Assembly: GCA_017650255.1 (NCBI GenBank)
Contig: JAGCFG010000131.1
Location: 1 to 5,208 of the forward strand
Source: Alphaproteobacteria bacterium
GTDB lineage: Bacteria; Pseudomonadota; Alphaproteobacteria; RF32; CAG-239
Length of the DNA stretch: 5,208 nt
Direction of reading: 5' to 3'
The notes beneath the pieces are model-generated. The model made no database searches and was not told the origin of the DNA. It saw only the letters and a list, made by a program, of their open reading frames with translations. Positions 4,935 to 5,208 of this stretch are shown here, in pieces. Each line of letters begins with the position of its first letter. Position 1 is the stretch's first letter. A program made the translations under genes and the position numbers.

Positions 4935-5208
4935 ATGCAGGTAAGCAAGTTTGAGAGAGAATATTTTATCAGCAGTTATGAGTGTGACAGCAAAGGTGAG
5001 CTGCGTATTGTAACACTGATGAATATTTTTCAAGATGTTGCTGACTCTCATGCAGAAAATTTGGGCGTTGGTATTGAATATTGCTTGAAACACGGACTTG
5101 CTTGGTTTGGCTCGAACTATTATATCAAAGTTACAAGGATGCCCAAATGGCATGAAAAAATAAAAATTGTTACCTGGCCTTCGCAAGAGAAGAAAATTGG
5201 CGCGGTCA
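4935..5208 (+). CDS. Acyl-ACP thioesterase, 5' part (runs off window)
   Basis: Acyl-ACP thioesterases of the FatA/FatB type (PF01643) hydrolyse acyl-ACP to free fatty acid plus ACP in the cytoplasm. The 91 residues visible match the first hotdog domain: MQVSKFEREYFISSYECDSKGEL opens the first strand and turn (the strand is FEREYFISSYE), then come IFQDVADSHAENLGVG, the long hotdog helix, then GLAWFGSNYYIKVTRMPKWHEKIKIVTWPS, the FEREY..W.GSNY..I..TRMP.W pattern of these enzymes. The catalytic residues lie in the missing C-terminal part. The ATG sits 2 nt after the transglycosylase stop, with GAGAG (4923-4927) inside that gene as a ribosome binding site, which implies translational coupling. No truncation is seen other than the window edge. 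Confidence 0.85.
   Translation, partial: MQVSKFEREYFISSYECDSKGELRIVTLMNIFQDVADSHAENLGVGIEYCLKHGLAWFGSNYYIKVTRMPKWHEKIKIVTWPSQEKKIGAV

Overview
The window looks like ordinary chromosomal DNA of an AT-rich Gram-negative bacterium, most likely an alphaproteobacterium. The pointers are the gene order rplY-pth-ychF, L25 residues typical of alphaproteobacterial versions, an N-formylglutamate amidohydrolase-family protein, and a small exported SLT-type lytic transglycosylase. The low GC would fit one of the uncultivated host- or gut-associated alphaproteobacterial lineages, but that placement is an inference from composition and gene content only. I see no transposase, integrase, phage gene or CRISPR array.

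Layout. (1) Positions 1-2036, plus strand, hold a translation cluster: the 3' part of rplY (ribosomal protein bL25), a hairpin with a T-rich tail, pth (peptidyl-tRNA hydrolase) and, 12 nt later, ychF (Obg-family ATPase/GTPase). (2) Positions 2100-2967 hold a separate two-gene operon of unknown function behind a perfect consensus sigma-70 promoter. It encodes a small protein with two hydrophobic segments and a poly-Asn tail, then a 141-residue acidic soluble protein. (3) A bidirectional terminator at 2988-3015 separates this operon from a convergent tRNA-Val(GAC) gene on the minus strand, which carries an encoded CCA. (4) A short AT-rich divergent region (3099-3208) with a 16-bp perfect palindrome separates the tRNA from a plus-strand N-formylglutamate amidohydrolase-family gene, which ends at a probable terminator. 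(5) A 176-nt gap without a gene leads to an exported lytic transglycosylase. It is followed after only 2 nt by the 5' end of an acyl-ACP thioesterase gene that runs off the window.

How the genes fit together. rplY, pth and ychF serve the ribosome and peptidyl-tRNA recycling. The transglycosylase acts on periplasmic peptidoglycan. The thioesterase releases fatty acids from ACP in the cytoplasm, so these two share a transcript more obviously than a pathway. The amidohydrolase stands alone, with no other histidine-utilisation gene in view.

The points most worth checking are the unknown operon with its very strong, probably repressed promoter; the start of the lytic transglycosylase, where a T8 run may hide a shifted or phase-variable start; and the short L25 that lacks the C-terminal CTC/TL5 domain usual in alphaproteobacteria. 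Nothing in the window compels the claim of a wholly new system.
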